Of a DNA stretch of 21,349 nucleotides, positions 1-8,360 are shown one piece after another. Position numbers and translations under genes: made by a program. The stretch lies in IMG/VR virus record IMGVR_UViG_3300006924_000249, positions 1-21,349 of that record. One strand, given 5' to 3'. The notes below the pieces were generated by a model that saw only the letters and a program-made list of their open reading frames with translations, ran no database searches and was not told where the DNA came from. The stretch is from a virus. How positions within the stretch are numbered: the stretch's first letter is position 1; each line of letters opens with the position of its first letter.

Positions 1-2
1 AT

Positions 3-59
3 ATTGACATCAACACTGGAGCAATAAACTACCCAGAAGATGAGCAAGCTGATTCGTAA
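3..59 (+). CDS. 3' end of an upstream gene (partial)
   Basis: An open frame enters from the left edge and reads IDINTGAINYPEDEQADS before a TAA at 57-59. The composition is protein-like, acidic at the end, and consistent with the C-terminus of a soluble protein. The next gene starts inside it at 40, a 20-nt overlap, which fits the tight packing of this block. Too little is present to name a product. It could also be a chance open frame, since only 18 codons are visible. Confidence 0.45.
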   Translation: MDINTGAINYPEDEQADS

Positions 60-261
60 AATCACAATAGGTAAAGACTATAAAATAGATGCTATGCATT
101 ACTCCGTAGGCCAAGAGGTCTATGGAGGGCATACCATCTGTGATATTATAGAAGAAGAAAATAAGTATTCTATATATATTAAAAAAAATAAAGATGTGCT
201 GCCTTGGAAAGACTTTAACAAAAACATGGCTATATCTATAGAATATAATTTACAGTACTAA
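40..261 (+). CDS. Small conserved phage protein of unknown function (73 aa)
   Basis: This is a short, probably beta-rich protein. Its N-terminal part (residues 7-33) has the pattern KITIGKDYK..AMHY.VGQEVYGG. I recall similar small proteins in marine phage genomes but know no function for them. There is no signal peptide or membrane segment, and no metal-binding cysteine cluster. The ATG at 40 is preferred over the internal Met at residue 19, because the later start would cut through the conserved pattern. The start has no Shine-Dalgarno sequence. Its stop overlaps the next start by one base (TAATG at 259-263), which suggests coupled translation with the GroES-like gene. A regulatory or accessory role near the packaging genes is possible but unproven. 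Confidence 0.7.
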   Translation: MSKLIRKITIGKDYKIDAMHYSVGQEVYGGHTICDIIEEENKYSIYIKKNKDVLPWKDFNKNMAISIEYNLQY

Positions 262-842
262 TGCAATCGTTAAACGATTATATAGTTAAGCCTAAAGGTA
301 AAAGATATAACAACGCTGTAGATATTGGTGGTAAAAAGCTGATAATAAACACAGAGGTATTTAATCATCAGTTTGTAAATAGAGAAGCTGAAGTTATAGC
401 TATACCTAAGAACACTAAAACTAACATTAAAGTTGGCGACACTGTTATATTGCATCATAATGTTTTTAGAAGATGGCACAATATAAAAGGTGAAGAAAAA
501 AACAGTAGAAGTTACTTTAGAGAAAACACGTACTTTATAAAAGAAGATCAAATATTCGCTTTTAAAAGAGATGGTAAATGGAAGCCAACAAAAGGTTATT
601 GCTTTGTAAAACCAATAAAAAATAAAGATATTTTCTCGCCTAATAAAGAACAGCCATTAGTTGGTATAGTCAAGCAGAGCGATGGAACAGTGGGCGTTGG
701 AGATTTAGTTGGTTTTAGGCCAAACAGTGAATACGAGTTCGTAATAGATGGCCAAAGACTCTACAGAGTATTATCTAGTTTTATAACAATTAAATATGAA
801 TATCAAGGAGACGAAGAAGAGTATAATCCAAGCTGGGCATAG
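261..842 (+). CDS. Double-domain GroES-like co-chaperonin
   Basis: The 193-aa protein appears to contain two GroES (Cpn10) folds in tandem. Domain 1 covers about residues 2-103: LNDYIVKP opens it, GGKKLIIN (23-30) sits where the GroES mobile loop carries GGIVL, then come NREAEVIAIP (40-49), IKVGDTVILHH (56-66), and EDQIFAFKRD at the end, like the ESDILAIVE terminus of GroES. Domain 2 covers about 110-180: GYCFVKPIKNKD, then PLVGIVKQ, VGVGDLVGFRP, and YRVLSSFITIKYE. Ordinary GroES has one such domain of about 97 aa; phage co-chaperonins such as T4 gp31 are also single. The likely role is to cap the host GroEL while capsid protein folds. It lies directly upstream of the terminase and head genes. 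The second domain has no obvious hydrophobic GroEL-binding tripeptide. The last 47 nt overlap the next gene. Confidence 0.72.
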   Translation: MQSLNDYIVKPKGKRYNNAVDIGGKKLIINTEVFNHQFVNREAEVIAIPKNTKTNIKVGDTVILHHNVFRRWHNIKGEEKNSRSYFRENTYFIKEDQIFAFKRDGKWKPTKGYCFVKPIKNKDIFSPNKEQPLVGIVKQSDGTVGVGDLVGFRPNSEYEFVIDGQRLYRVLSSFITIKYEYQGDEEEYNPSWA

Positions 843-1071
843 AGCAGTTGAAGAGCTTATTAAAGTAGCTAAAGAAGCTATTGTTGACAGTGGTGATGAT
901 ATTACAGCTGACAGACTTAAAAATGCTGCTGCTACAAAAAAACTAGCAATATTCGATGCTTTTGAAATACTTAATCGCATACAAGAAGAACAAGCCCTAC
1001 TTGATGGCAAGGTTGTAGAAGAAAAAAAAGAAAGAGTTTTTAAAGGATTTGCAGAAGGAAGATCTAAATGA
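796..1071 (+). CDS. Putative terminase small subunit
   Basis: This 91-aa protein is predicted all-helical and highly charged, with an Ala/Lys-rich centre (KNAAATKKLAIFDAFEIL, residues 42-59) and a basic tail. It lies immediately before the large terminase, where the DNA-recognition small subunit is normally encoded, and its size suits a small TerS. No helix-turn-helix can be proved by eye, so the call rests mainly on position. The only ATG lies inside the last 15 codons of the GroES-like gene, giving a 47-nt two-frame overlap. The stop overlaps the terL start as ATGA (1068-1071), typical of coupled translation. The alternative is a small head or packaging accessory protein. Confidence 0.5.
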   Translation: MNIKETKKSIIQAGHRAVEELIKVAKEAIVDSGDDITADRLKNAAATKKLAIFDAFEILNRIQEEQALLDGKVVEEKKERVFKGFAEGRSK

Positions 1072-3287
1072 GTTACGAGCAAAGTCTATATAAAATAATA
1101 GAACCTATAAAGGTTAATACCATAAAAAGACTTAATAAGTCTAGAAAGTGGGGGTATGGCTACAATAAAGAGAATGATGTTGTAGTAATATCTAAAACCG
1201 GACAAATAGGTGAAGTTTACGAAATGCAAGGTTTAAAAATAGCTTTACCTAAAGCGCCTACAAACGCTCATAAATTTGACAAAAACAAGTGGGGTCAATT
1301 AGAAAAGCCAGATGTTCTTAAAAAAATAAAAACAATATTTGACTGGAAAGCATATCCAGAAGAGCAAAAAGATCAATGGTACGATTATATAGATGACGAA
1401 TTTAAAAGGAGAGACGAAGGTTTCTGGTTTCAAAATGCTGGTGTTCCAACTTATATTACAGGAGCTCATTACATGTACCTCCAGTGGAGCAAAATAGATG
1501 TTGGTGCTCCAGACTTTAGAGAGGCTAATAGGTTGTTTTTTATATTTTGGGAAGCTTGCAAAGCTGATAAACGATGCTACGGCATGTGTTATTTAAAAAA
1601 TAGACGTTCTGGTTTTTCGTTCATGAGTAGCGCTGAAACCGTTAACTTAGCTACTATATCGAGTGACTCTAGATATGGTATACTATCAAAGAGTGGTGCT
1701 GATGCAAAAAAGATGTTTACTGACAAGGTTGTACCTATATCAATAAACTATCCTTTTTTCTTTAAACCAATACAAGATGGTATGGATAGACCAAAATCCG
1801 AACTAGCATATCGTGTGCCAGCGAGTAAGTTTACTCGTAAAAAAATAGAGGTAAACGAACGGCTAGAAGAGATCAAAGGTCTAGACACTACGATTGACTG
1901 GAAAAACACTGGTGATAACAGTTATGATGGTGAGAAACTTTCTCTACTTGTGCACGATGAAAGTGGTAAATGGGAAAGACCTGATAATATACTTAATAAC
2001 TGGCGAGTTACAAAAACTTGTCTTAGATTAGGTAGTAGAATTATCGGTAAGTGTATGATGGGGTCGACGAGCAACGCTCTTGACAAAGGTGGTGATAATT
2101 TTAAAAAGTTATATAACGATAGTGATGTAACGCAAAGAAATAAAAATGGTCAAACAAAATCTGGTTTATATGCTTTGTTTATACCAATGGAGTGGAACTT
2201 TGAAGGATTTATTGACGAGTATGGACGACCTGTCTTCACTACTCCTGGAGAAGACGTTTATGGACCAGACGGTGAATTAATAGATATTGGTGTAATAAAT
2301 CACTGGGAGAACGAAGTAGAGGGATTAAAAAGTGACCAAGATGCTTTAAACGAATTTTATCGTCAGTTTCCAAGAACTGAAGAGCACGCGTTTAGAGATG
2401 AAACAAAAAATAGCTTGTTTAACTTAGTTAAGATATACGAGCAAATAGATTACAATGAAGGTGTTAACAACTCCTCTAATATATCAACTGGAAACTTCCA
2501 GTGGGCTAATGGAGTTAAGGATACTCAAGTTGTATTTTACCCAGACCCAAAAGGACGGTTTAAAATAAGCTGGATACCAAATCAAAACCTACAAAATAAT
2601 ATAGTTATAAAAAATGGAATTAAGTATCCTGGGAACGAGCATATGGGCGCTTTTGGCTGCGATAGTTATGATATTAGCGGTACTGTTGATGGTAGAGGAT
2701 CCAACGGATCTCTTCATGGACTAACTAAGTTTAGTATGGAAGACGCTCCTGCTAATCAGTTTTTTTTAGAATATATTGCTAGACCACAAACCGCTGAAAT
2801 ATTTTTTGAAGATGTATTAATGTCATTAGTATTTTACGGTATGCCATTACTTGCTGAGAACAATAAACCAAGATTATTATATTATCTTAGAAGAAGAGGA
2901 TATAGAGGATTTAGCATGAATAGACCCGATAAAGTTTGGAATAAACTATCTGTTACCGAAAAAGAAGTAGGTGGTATGCCAAACTCTAGTGAAGATATAA
3001 AGCAAGCTCACGCTGCAGCTATTGAAATGTATATCAATGATCATGTTGGTCATTTAGGTGATGGTAACTATGGATCTACATATTTTAATAGAACTTTAAA
3101 TGATTGGGCTAAATTTGATATAAACAAGCGTACTAAGTTTGATGCATCCATAAGTAGTGGTTTAGCTATTATGGCTTGCAACAGACATATGTACAAACCA
3201 AGCGGTAATATAACTAAACAGAAACTAAACATAAACTTTGCTAGATACGAAAATGGTGGAGTTTTTTCTAAAATAATTAAAAATTAA
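1068..3287 (+). CDS. terL: Terminase large subunit (packaging ATPase and nuclease)
   Basis: TerL pumps DNA into the procapsid and cuts the concatemer. The 739-aa protein has an N-terminal ATPase and a C-terminal RNase H-like nuclease. The ATPase P-loop is deviant: KNRRSGFS at 177-184 has its lysine at the first position and Phe where Lys normally follows Gly, matching the lambda gpA type (KSARVGYS). Walker B is LSLLVHDE (291-298), with Glu298 the likely catalytic base. The coupling motif is probably MGSTSN (331-336). In the nuclease half, GCDSYD places a catalytic Asp at 532, with acidic FFED (579-582) and FDASISSGLA (Asp692) as the other candidates. It starts by an ATGA overlap with the preceding gene and ends 2 nt before the portal gene. 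Isoleucine is coded mostly by ATA. Confidence 0.93.
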   Translation: MSYEQSLYKIIEPIKVNTIKRLNKSRKWGYGYNKENDVVVISKTGQIGEVYEMQGLKIALPKAPTNAHKFDKNKWGQLEKPDVLKKIKTIFDWKAYPEEQKDQWYDYIDDEFKRRDEGFWFQNAGVPTYITGAHYMYLQWSKIDVGAPDFREANRLFFIFWEACKADKRCYGMCYLKNRRSGFSFMSSAETVNLATISSDSRYGILSKSGADAKKMFTDKVVPISINYPFFFKPIQDGMDRPKSELAYRVPASKFTRKKIEVNERLEEIKGLDTTIDWKNTGDNSYDGEKLSLLVHDESGKWERPDNILNNWRVTKTCLRLGSRIIGKCMMGSTSNALDKGGDNFKKLYNDSDVTQRNKNGQTKSGLYALFIPMEWNFEGFIDEYGRPVFTTPGEDVYGPDGELIDIGVINHWENEVEGLKSDQDALNEFYRQFPRTEEHAFRDETKNSLFNLVKIYEQIDYNEGVNNSSNISTGNFQWANGVKDTQVVFYPDPKGRFKISWIPNQNLQNNIVIKNGIKYPGNEHMGAFGCDSYDISGTVDGRGSNGSLHGLTKFSMEDAPANQFFLEYIARPQTAEIFFEDVLMSLVFYGMPLLAENNKPRLLYYLRRRGYRGFSMNRPDKVWNKLSVTEKEVGGMPNSSEDIKQAHAAAIEMYINDHVGHLGDGNYGSTYFNRTLNDWAKFDINKRTKFDASISSGLAIMACNRHMYKPSGNITKQKLNINFARYENGGVFSKIIKN

Positions 3288-3289
3288 AT

Positions 3290-5674
3290 ATGGCTGAGTC
3301 AGTACATAGAAATTTTCCAAGTCAAGTAGTTAGCGATTTTGAAAAAGCTAGCTACGAGTACGGTTTAAAAGTAGCGAAAGCTATAGAAGGCGAGTGGCTT
3401 GATAAAACAACAAGCAACAAGCTTGGAACTTATAGAAATAACTTTCACAACCTTAGGCTTTACGCTAGAGGTGAACAAGCAATACAAAAATATAAAGATG
3501 AGTTATCTATTAACGGTGACTTGTCTTACTTAAACTTAGACTGGAAGCCAGTGCCTATTATACCTAAGTTTGTAGACATCTTAGTTAATGGTATGGCTGA
3601 TAGAGATTATGAGATAAAAGCATATTCTCAAGATCCTTACGGAGTTAGCAAAAGAACTGAGTACATGGAGTCTATACTAAAAGACATGCGCACTAAAGAC
3701 TTTAACGACGCTGCTTTACAAAACTTTAACATAGATCTTTATCAAAACGATAAGGAAACTTTACCTGACTCTGAAGAAGAACTTGCTTTGCATATGCAGC
3801 TTAGCTACAAACAAGCTGTTGAAATAGCAGAAGAGCAGGCTATAAACGTGTTGCTTGAAGGTAATAACTACGAATTAATAAAGAAAAGATTATTTTACGA
3901 TTTAGCTGTACTAGGTATAGGCTGTGTTAAAACAACGTTTAATACATCTGAAGGTGTTACAGTTGATTATGTAGATCCAGCTAACCTAGTATACTCGTAC
4001 ACTGACTCACCGTATTTTGAAGATATATATTACGCTGGTGAAGTTAAAAGTATACCTATTAACGAGCTAGTTAAACAATTCCCTTGGTTGAGTCAAGAAG
4101 AGTTAAAAGAAATTCAGCAAGATGCCATGATATACGAAAAAGGTAAAGCTTATCGTATGAATGACAGAGATAAAAATAAAGTTCAAGTTCTTTATTTTAA
4201 TTATAAAACTTACACTAATCAAACGTATAAAATTAAAGAGGTTGGTAGTGGTGCTGAAAAGGTTATAGAAAAAGACGATAGTTTTGATCCACCAATAGAC
4301 AAAGAAGGTAACTTCAATAAACTACAGAGACAAATAGAGTGCTTATACGAAGGCGCTATTGTTGTTGGATCTAAAAGATTACTTAAATGGGAGAAAGCTA
4401 AAAACATGCTTAGACCTAAAAGTGATTACAGTAAAGTTAAAATGAACTACTCTATAGTAGCTCCTAGAATGTACAATGGTAAAATTGAATCTTTAGTTAG
4501 CCGTATTACAGGTTTTGCTGATATGATTCAGTTGACACACTTAAAGCTACAGCAAGTAATGTCACGTATGATACCTGACGGTATTTATCTTGATGCAGAC
4601 GGATTGTCAGAAATAGACTTAGGTAATGGAACAAATTATAATCCGCAAGAGGCGTTAAATATGTTCTTCCAAACAGGTTCTATTATTGGTAGATCTTTTA
4701 CAGGTGACGGAGACATGAACCCTGGTAAAGTTCCAATACAAGAAATATCTTCTAGCTCTGGTGGACAGAAAATGCAAAGTCTTATTCAGACTTACAACTA
4801 TTATCTGCAAATGATACGCGATGTGACCGGATTAAATGAAGCTAGAGATGGTTCAACACCTGACGCTAATGCTTTAGTAGGTGTTCAAAAGCTTGCCGCA
4901 GCTAATTCAAATACCGCTACTAAGCATATATTAGATTCAGGATTATTCTTGACAGCTGAGGTTGCTGAGCAGCTATCACTACGTATATCTGATATTATAG
5001 AGTACTCGCCAACTAGAGATGCATTTATACATGCTGTCGGTGCTCACAATGTAGCTACACTTGAAGAGATGAGTGGACTACACTTGTACGATTTTGGTAT
5101 ATTTATTAATCTAGCTCCAGACGAAGAAGAAAAAGCAATGCTTGAAAATAACATTCAAGTAGCTTTAGGTCAAGGATTAATAGACTTAGACGATGCTATA
5201 GATATACGTGATATAAAGAACTTAAAACTTGCAAATCAATTATTAAAAATAAGAAGAAAGAAAAAGCAAGATAGAGATCAAAAAATGCAGCAAGAAAATA
5301 TTCAGGCTCAATCACAAGCAAATGCTCAAGCTCAACAAGCTGCAGCTCAAGCTGAAGTGCAAAAGAAAAAAGAACTTGTGGCTTCAGACATACAACTTGA
5401 ACAAGCGAAGGCAGAAATGAAAACTAAGATACTTCAAGAAGAAGCTAAAGTTAAAAAGCAATTGATGGATCATGAGTTTGAGTTACAAGTAAAAATGGCA
5501 CAGATGACGGGTGGTCAATCTTTGTCAGAGGCTGAAAAGGAAGATAGAAAAGACAAGCGAGCTAAAATGCAAGCGTCACAGCAATCTACACTTATAGATC
5601 AGCGTCAAAACAACAAACCACCTAAAAACTTTGAGTCATCAGGTAATGATATACTTGGTGGAGTAGAAGTATAA
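3290..5674 (+). CDS. Portal protein
   Basis: The portal forms the dodecameric ring at one capsid vertex through which DNA enters and leaves. The 794-aa length fits large P22-like and crAss-like portals. Supporting features are the segment KPVPIIPKFVDILVNGM (86-102), typical of portal N-terminal wings, a central region with VDYVDPANLVYSY (225-237), and the helical stretch around YNYYLQMIRDVTGLNEARDG (502-521), which recurs in this family near the stem and tunnel loop. Residues about 645-740 form a long Gln/Ala/Lys-rich helix that could build a barrel extending into the capsid, followed by a polar tail. Position between terL and scaffold is canonical. The start, ATG 2 nt after the terL stop, has no Shine-Dalgarno sequence. 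Confidence 0.9.
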   Translation: MAESVHRNFPSQVVSDFEKASYEYGLKVAKAIEGEWLDKTTSNKLGTYRNNFHNLRLYARGEQAIQKYKDELSINGDLSYLNLDWKPVPIIPKFVDILVNGMADRDYEIKAYSQDPYGVSKRTEYMESILKDMRTKDFNDAALQNFNIDLYQNDKETLPDSEEELALHMQLSYKQAVEIAEEQAINVLLEGNNYELIKKRLFYDLAVLGIGCVKTTFNTSEGVTVDYVDPANLVYSYTDSPYFEDIYYAGEVKSIPINELVKQFPWLSQEELKEIQQDAMIYEKGKAYRMNDRDKNKVQVLYFNYKTYTNQTYKIKEVGSGAEKVIEKDDSFDPPIDKEGNFNKLQRQIECLYEGAIVVGSKRLLKWEKAKNMLRPKSDYSKVKMNYSIVAPRMYNGKIESLVSRITGFADMIQLTHLKLQQVMSRMIPDGIYLDADGLSEIDLGNGTNYNPQEALNMFFQTGSIIGRSFTGDGDMNPGKVPIQEISSSSGGQKMQSLIQTYNYYLQMIRDVTGLNEARDGSTPDANALVGVQKLAAANSNTATKHILDSGLFLTAEVAEQLSLRISDIIEYSPTRDAFIHAVGAHNVATLEEMSGLHLYDFGIFINLAPDEEEKAMLENNIQVALGQGLIDLDDAIDIRDIKNLKLANQLLKIRRKKKQDRDQKMQQENIQAQSQANAQAQQAAAQAEVQKKKELVASDIQLEQAKAEMKTKILQEEAKVKKQLMDHEFELQVKMAQMTGGQSLSEAEKEDRKDKRAKMQASQQSTLIDQRQNNKPPKNFESSGNDILGGVEV

Positions 5675-5698
5675 CACTAATTTATATATTATTTTATT

Positions 5699-6853
5699 AT
5701 GGAAGAAAATCAAGAAATTGAAGAAGTTAAACAAGTGGAAGAAGTTAACGAGGTTAATGAAGAGAAATCAGAGGGCTCAAAGTTTATGTCCGAAGGAGAT
5801 GACTCTGTTATTAAAATAGATTTAACAAAACCGCCAGTAACAAAAGAAGATGCCGATACAGAGCAAGAAGCAGCAGACGTGGTTGCAGATGAACAAACCG
5901 AACCTATACAAGAAGTGGTTGAAGAAGTACCACAAGGGGAAGAAGCCGTTCAAGTTGAAGAACCCGTTTCAGAATCTACAGAAGTAGAAGAAACTGTTGA
6001 AACTGTAGAAGAGCCTGTAGTTAACGCAGTTCCTGAGAATTTACAAAAGCTAGTAGATTTTATGGAAGAAACTGGAGGTACGGTACAAGATTTTGTAGAG
6101 CTAAATAGAGATTATAACGATATGGATAATCTAACGGCTTTACGAGAGTATTATAAAAAAACAAAACCACATTTAAGTGGTGATGAAATAGACTTTTTGA
6201 TGGACGATCAGTTTTCTTACGAAGAAGACCTTGATGACGAAAAAGAAATCAAAAGAAAAAAGTTAGCGCTAAAAGAGCAAGTTGCCAGCGCCAAAGCCTA
6301 CTTAGACGGGCAAAAGTCTAAATACTATGAAGAAATCAAGGGCGGATCTAAACTTCCAGATGAAGCGCAGAAAGCTATGGATTTCTTTAATAGATACAAC
6401 AAGGAATCTGAAGAAAAAGCTAAAATGGCTAAGAAACAGAAATCTAGTTTTCTAAATAAAACCAACGAGGTTTTTAACGACGAGTTCAAAGGTTTTGAAT
6501 ATAATGTCGGTGAAAAGAAATATAGATTTAATGTTAAAAATTCAGGCGAAGTAAAACAAACGCAAAACGACATTAATAACTTCATTAGAAAGTTTCATGA
6601 TGAAAAAGGCGAAATGTCCGATGCTAAAGGCTATCATAAGTCTATATTTACAGCCATGAATGCAGACGCCATTGCAAAGCATTTTTACGAACAAGGCAAA
6701 GCTGACGCTACTAAAGATAGTGTTGCTAAAGCTAAAAATGTTGACATGAAGCCTAGAGAGGCTCATAAAACAATTGAAGCTGGTGGTCTTAAGTTTAAAG
6801 TGTTGGGTGATAATTCTTCTGATTTTAAGTTTAAAATTAAAAAACGAAAATAA
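5699..6853 (+). CDS. Probable capsid scaffolding protein
   Basis: Scaffolds guide capsid assembly and leave before or during packaging. This 384-aa protein lies between portal and major capsid protein, the usual scaffold position. Residues 1-110 are strongly acidic with Glu/Val repeats (EEV, VEE, EEPV) and are probably disordered. Residues 112-245 are helical and rich in Lys/Glu, including LQKLVDFMEETGGTVQDF (115-132) and a long charged helix at 180-215. The C-terminus is basic (KFKIKKRK), matching the positively charged capsid-binding tails of known scaffolds. No protease motif is visible. Its leader of 24 nt contains no G and no Shine-Dalgarno sequence. I recall similar sequences before capsid genes of marine phages. 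The alternative is a head protein that stays in the virion. Confidence 0.68.
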   Translation: MEENQEIEEVKQVEEVNEVNEEKSEGSKFMSEGDDSVIKIDLTKPPVTKEDADTEQEAADVVADEQTEPIQEVVEEVPQGEEAVQVEEPVSESTEVEETVETVEEPVVNAVPENLQKLVDFMEETGGTVQDFVELNRDYNDMDNLTALREYYKKTKPHLSGDEIDFLMDDQFSYEEDLDDEKEIKRKKLALKEQVASAKAYLDGQKSKYYEEIKGGSKLPDEAQKAMDFFNRYNKESEEKAKMAKKQKSSFLNKTNEVFNDEFKGFEYNVGEKKYRFNVKNSGEVKQTQNDINNFIRKFHDEKGEMSDAKGYHKSIFTAMNADAIAKHFYEQGKADATKDSVAKAKNVDMKPREAHKTIEAGGLKFKVLGDNSSDFKFKIKKRK

Positions 6854-6881
6854 TTTATTAACCATTTAAAACTAATTAAAA

Positions 6882-8297
6882 ATGGCAATTACAGGTGTAC
6901 CCAATGGGGTAATTAAGCCTTCTCCAACGAAGGCAACTTTAGCTGAGTCTTATATAGACTTTGCTGACGCTGGCGCTAACAGTGCAAACTGGGCACAGCA
7001 ATTTTTACCAGACCTAATGGAAAAAGAAGCTGAAATTTTTGGAAACAGAACTATCGGTGGATTTTTATCTCAAGTAGGTGCTGAAGAATCTATGACTGCT
7101 GATCAAGTTATTTGGTCTGAGCAAGGTAGATTACACTTATCATATACCAGTACTGCTTCTGGTGGTTCTGCTACTGAAACTGATCTTACTTTAGGTGCTG
7201 ATCAAGACGGTAACACTATCAGCGCAAGTAATGCTCACGGTATTAGAATTGGTGATATGGTTTTATTAAGTGATGGAACTACTTCTGTTACTGCTTATGT
7301 AACTGACTTAGGTACTACTGCAGCTACTCAAATCGACGTTGCTACTTATACTGGCGCTAATGTTCCAGCTAACTGTAACGTATTCGTGTTTGGTTCTGAG
7401 TATGCTAAAGGTCAAAAAGGTAGAGCTGAAGGTTTGACTCCAAACTTTAAGTCTTTCACTAACAAGCCAATTATCATCAAAGACAAGTTTGAGATCAACG
7501 GATCTGATACTTCTGCTATCGGTTGGGTTGAAGTTTCTGGTGAAGATGGACAATCAGGTTATTTATGGTATCTAAAAGCTGAAGGCGATACTCGCGTTCG
7601 TTTTGCTGACTACCTAGAAATGGCAATGATTGAGTCAGAAAAAGCTACTGCTACAATCTCTGCTCACAGAGGTGGAAGTGTTAAAGGTACTGAAGGTTTA
7701 TTCGCAGCTGTTAAAGCTCGTGGTAACCAAGCTTCAGGTATCTCTGGTGTTAACGCTGCTACTGATTTAGCTGAGTTTGACGCTATTCTAGCTGAGTTTG
7801 ACAAAAACGGTGCTATCGAAGAAAACATGATGTTTGTTAATCGTTCAACTGCTTTAGCTATTGACGATATGCTAGCTTCTATGAATTCTTACGGTGCTGG
7901 TGGTACTTCTTACGGTGTATTTGACAACGATGAAGACATGGCGTTAAACTTAGGTTTCTCTGGTTTCCGTAGAGGTTCTTATGACTTCTATAAGTCTGAC
8001 TGGAAATATCTTAACGATAAAGTAACAAGAGGATCTGTTTTAGACAACAGCGTTAGAGGAATCTTTATTCCTGCTGGTGTATCTTCTGTGTACGATGAAG
8101 TTTTAGGTAAAAACTTAAAGCGTCCATTCTTACACGTACGTTACCGTGCTTCTGAGACAGATAATCGTAGAATGAAGACTTGGACTACTGGTTCGGTTGG
8201 AGCTTCTACTTCTGACTTAGATGCGATGGAAATGCACTACTTATCTGAAAGATGTTTAGTGGTACAGGGTGCTAATAACTTCATGTTATTATCATAA
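6882..8297 (+). CDS. Major capsid protein (HK97 fold inferred)
   Basis: The 471-aa product is called the major capsid protein from its place after portal and scaffold, its length, and its pattern. It has an N-terminal arm, then a strand-rich loop (70-95) as expected for an E-loop, then a beta insertion at about 100-180 (IRIGDMVLLSDGT, VFVFGSEYAKG). P/A-domain-like segments follow, ending in ERCLVVQGANNFMLLS. Codon use differs sharply from the rest of the window: 22 of its 23 isoleucines use ATT or ATC and one uses ATA, and CGT/CGC arginine codons are frequent. This fits very high expression. The 28-nt leader contains no G, and a strong terminator follows at 8307-8336. The fold itself is inferred, not seen. 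Confidence 0.88.
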   Translation: MAITGVPNGVIKPSPTKATLAESYIDFADAGANSANWAQQFLPDLMEKEAEIFGNRTIGGFLSQVGAEESMTADQVIWSEQGRLHLSYTSTASGGSATETDLTLGADQDGNTISASNAHGIRIGDMVLLSDGTTSVTAYVTDLGTTAATQIDVATYTGANVPANCNVFVFGSEYAKGQKGRAEGLTPNFKSFTNKPIIIKDKFEINGSDTSAIGWVEVSGEDGQSGYLWYLKAEGDTRVRFADYLEMAMIESEKATATISAHRGGSVKGTEGLFAAVKARGNQASGISGVNAATDLAEFDAILAEFDKNGAIEENMMFVNRSTALAIDDMLASMNSYGAGGTSYGVFDNDEDMALNLGFSGFRRGSYDFYKSDWKYLNDKVTRGSVLDNSVRGIFIPAGVSSVYDEVLGKNLKRPFLHVRYRASETDNRRMKTWTTGSVGASTSDLDAMEMHYLSERCLVVQGANNFMLLS

Positions 8298-8306
8298 CCA
8301 TTTATT

Positions 8307-8336
8307 ACTACCTCACCTTCGGGTGGGGTAGTTTTT
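8307..8336 (+). terminator. Intrinsic terminator after the capsid gene (UUCG loop)
   Basis: CTACCTCACC (8308-8317) pairs with GGTGGGGTAG (8322-8331) to give ten pairs with one U-G wobble. The loop is TTCG, the exceptionally stable C(UUCG)G tetraloop, and five T residues follow at 8332-8336. It lies 9 nt past the capsid stop. It should end or stabilise most capsid transcripts and leave partial read-through for the downstream tail genes. Confidence 0.9.
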
Positions 8337-8360
8337 ATTAATTTTTTATTTTATTTTATC

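Noticed and set aside
261-842. Reading the GroES-like protein as an alcohol dehydrogenase fragment, which shares a GroES-type fold
   Set aside because: There is no catalytic-zinc Cys/His pattern and no Rossmann domain, and both halves end like a Cpn10 terminal strand.
270-1104. Several antisense open frames opposite the co-chaperonin and TerS-like genes
   Set aside because: They are low-complexity Ser/Phe/Leu-rich shadows of A-rich coding sequence with no independent start context. The same holds for antisense frames elsewhere, such as 6325-6865, 7308-7553, 8744-8992, 10734-11104 and 15996-16208.
5711-6025. GAAGAAGT-type repeats in the first third of the scaffold gene as a DNA repeat element
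   Set aside because: They follow from the Glu/Val-rich protein sequence, vary in the third codon base, and are in frame throughout, so they are protein-level low complexity.
5678-6858. Shared octamer TAATTTAT before the scaffold (5678) and capsid (6851) genes as a phage promoter
   Set aside because: Such A/T words are expected often in this composition, no second box sits at a fixed distance, and the motif is absent before the other genes with leaders.
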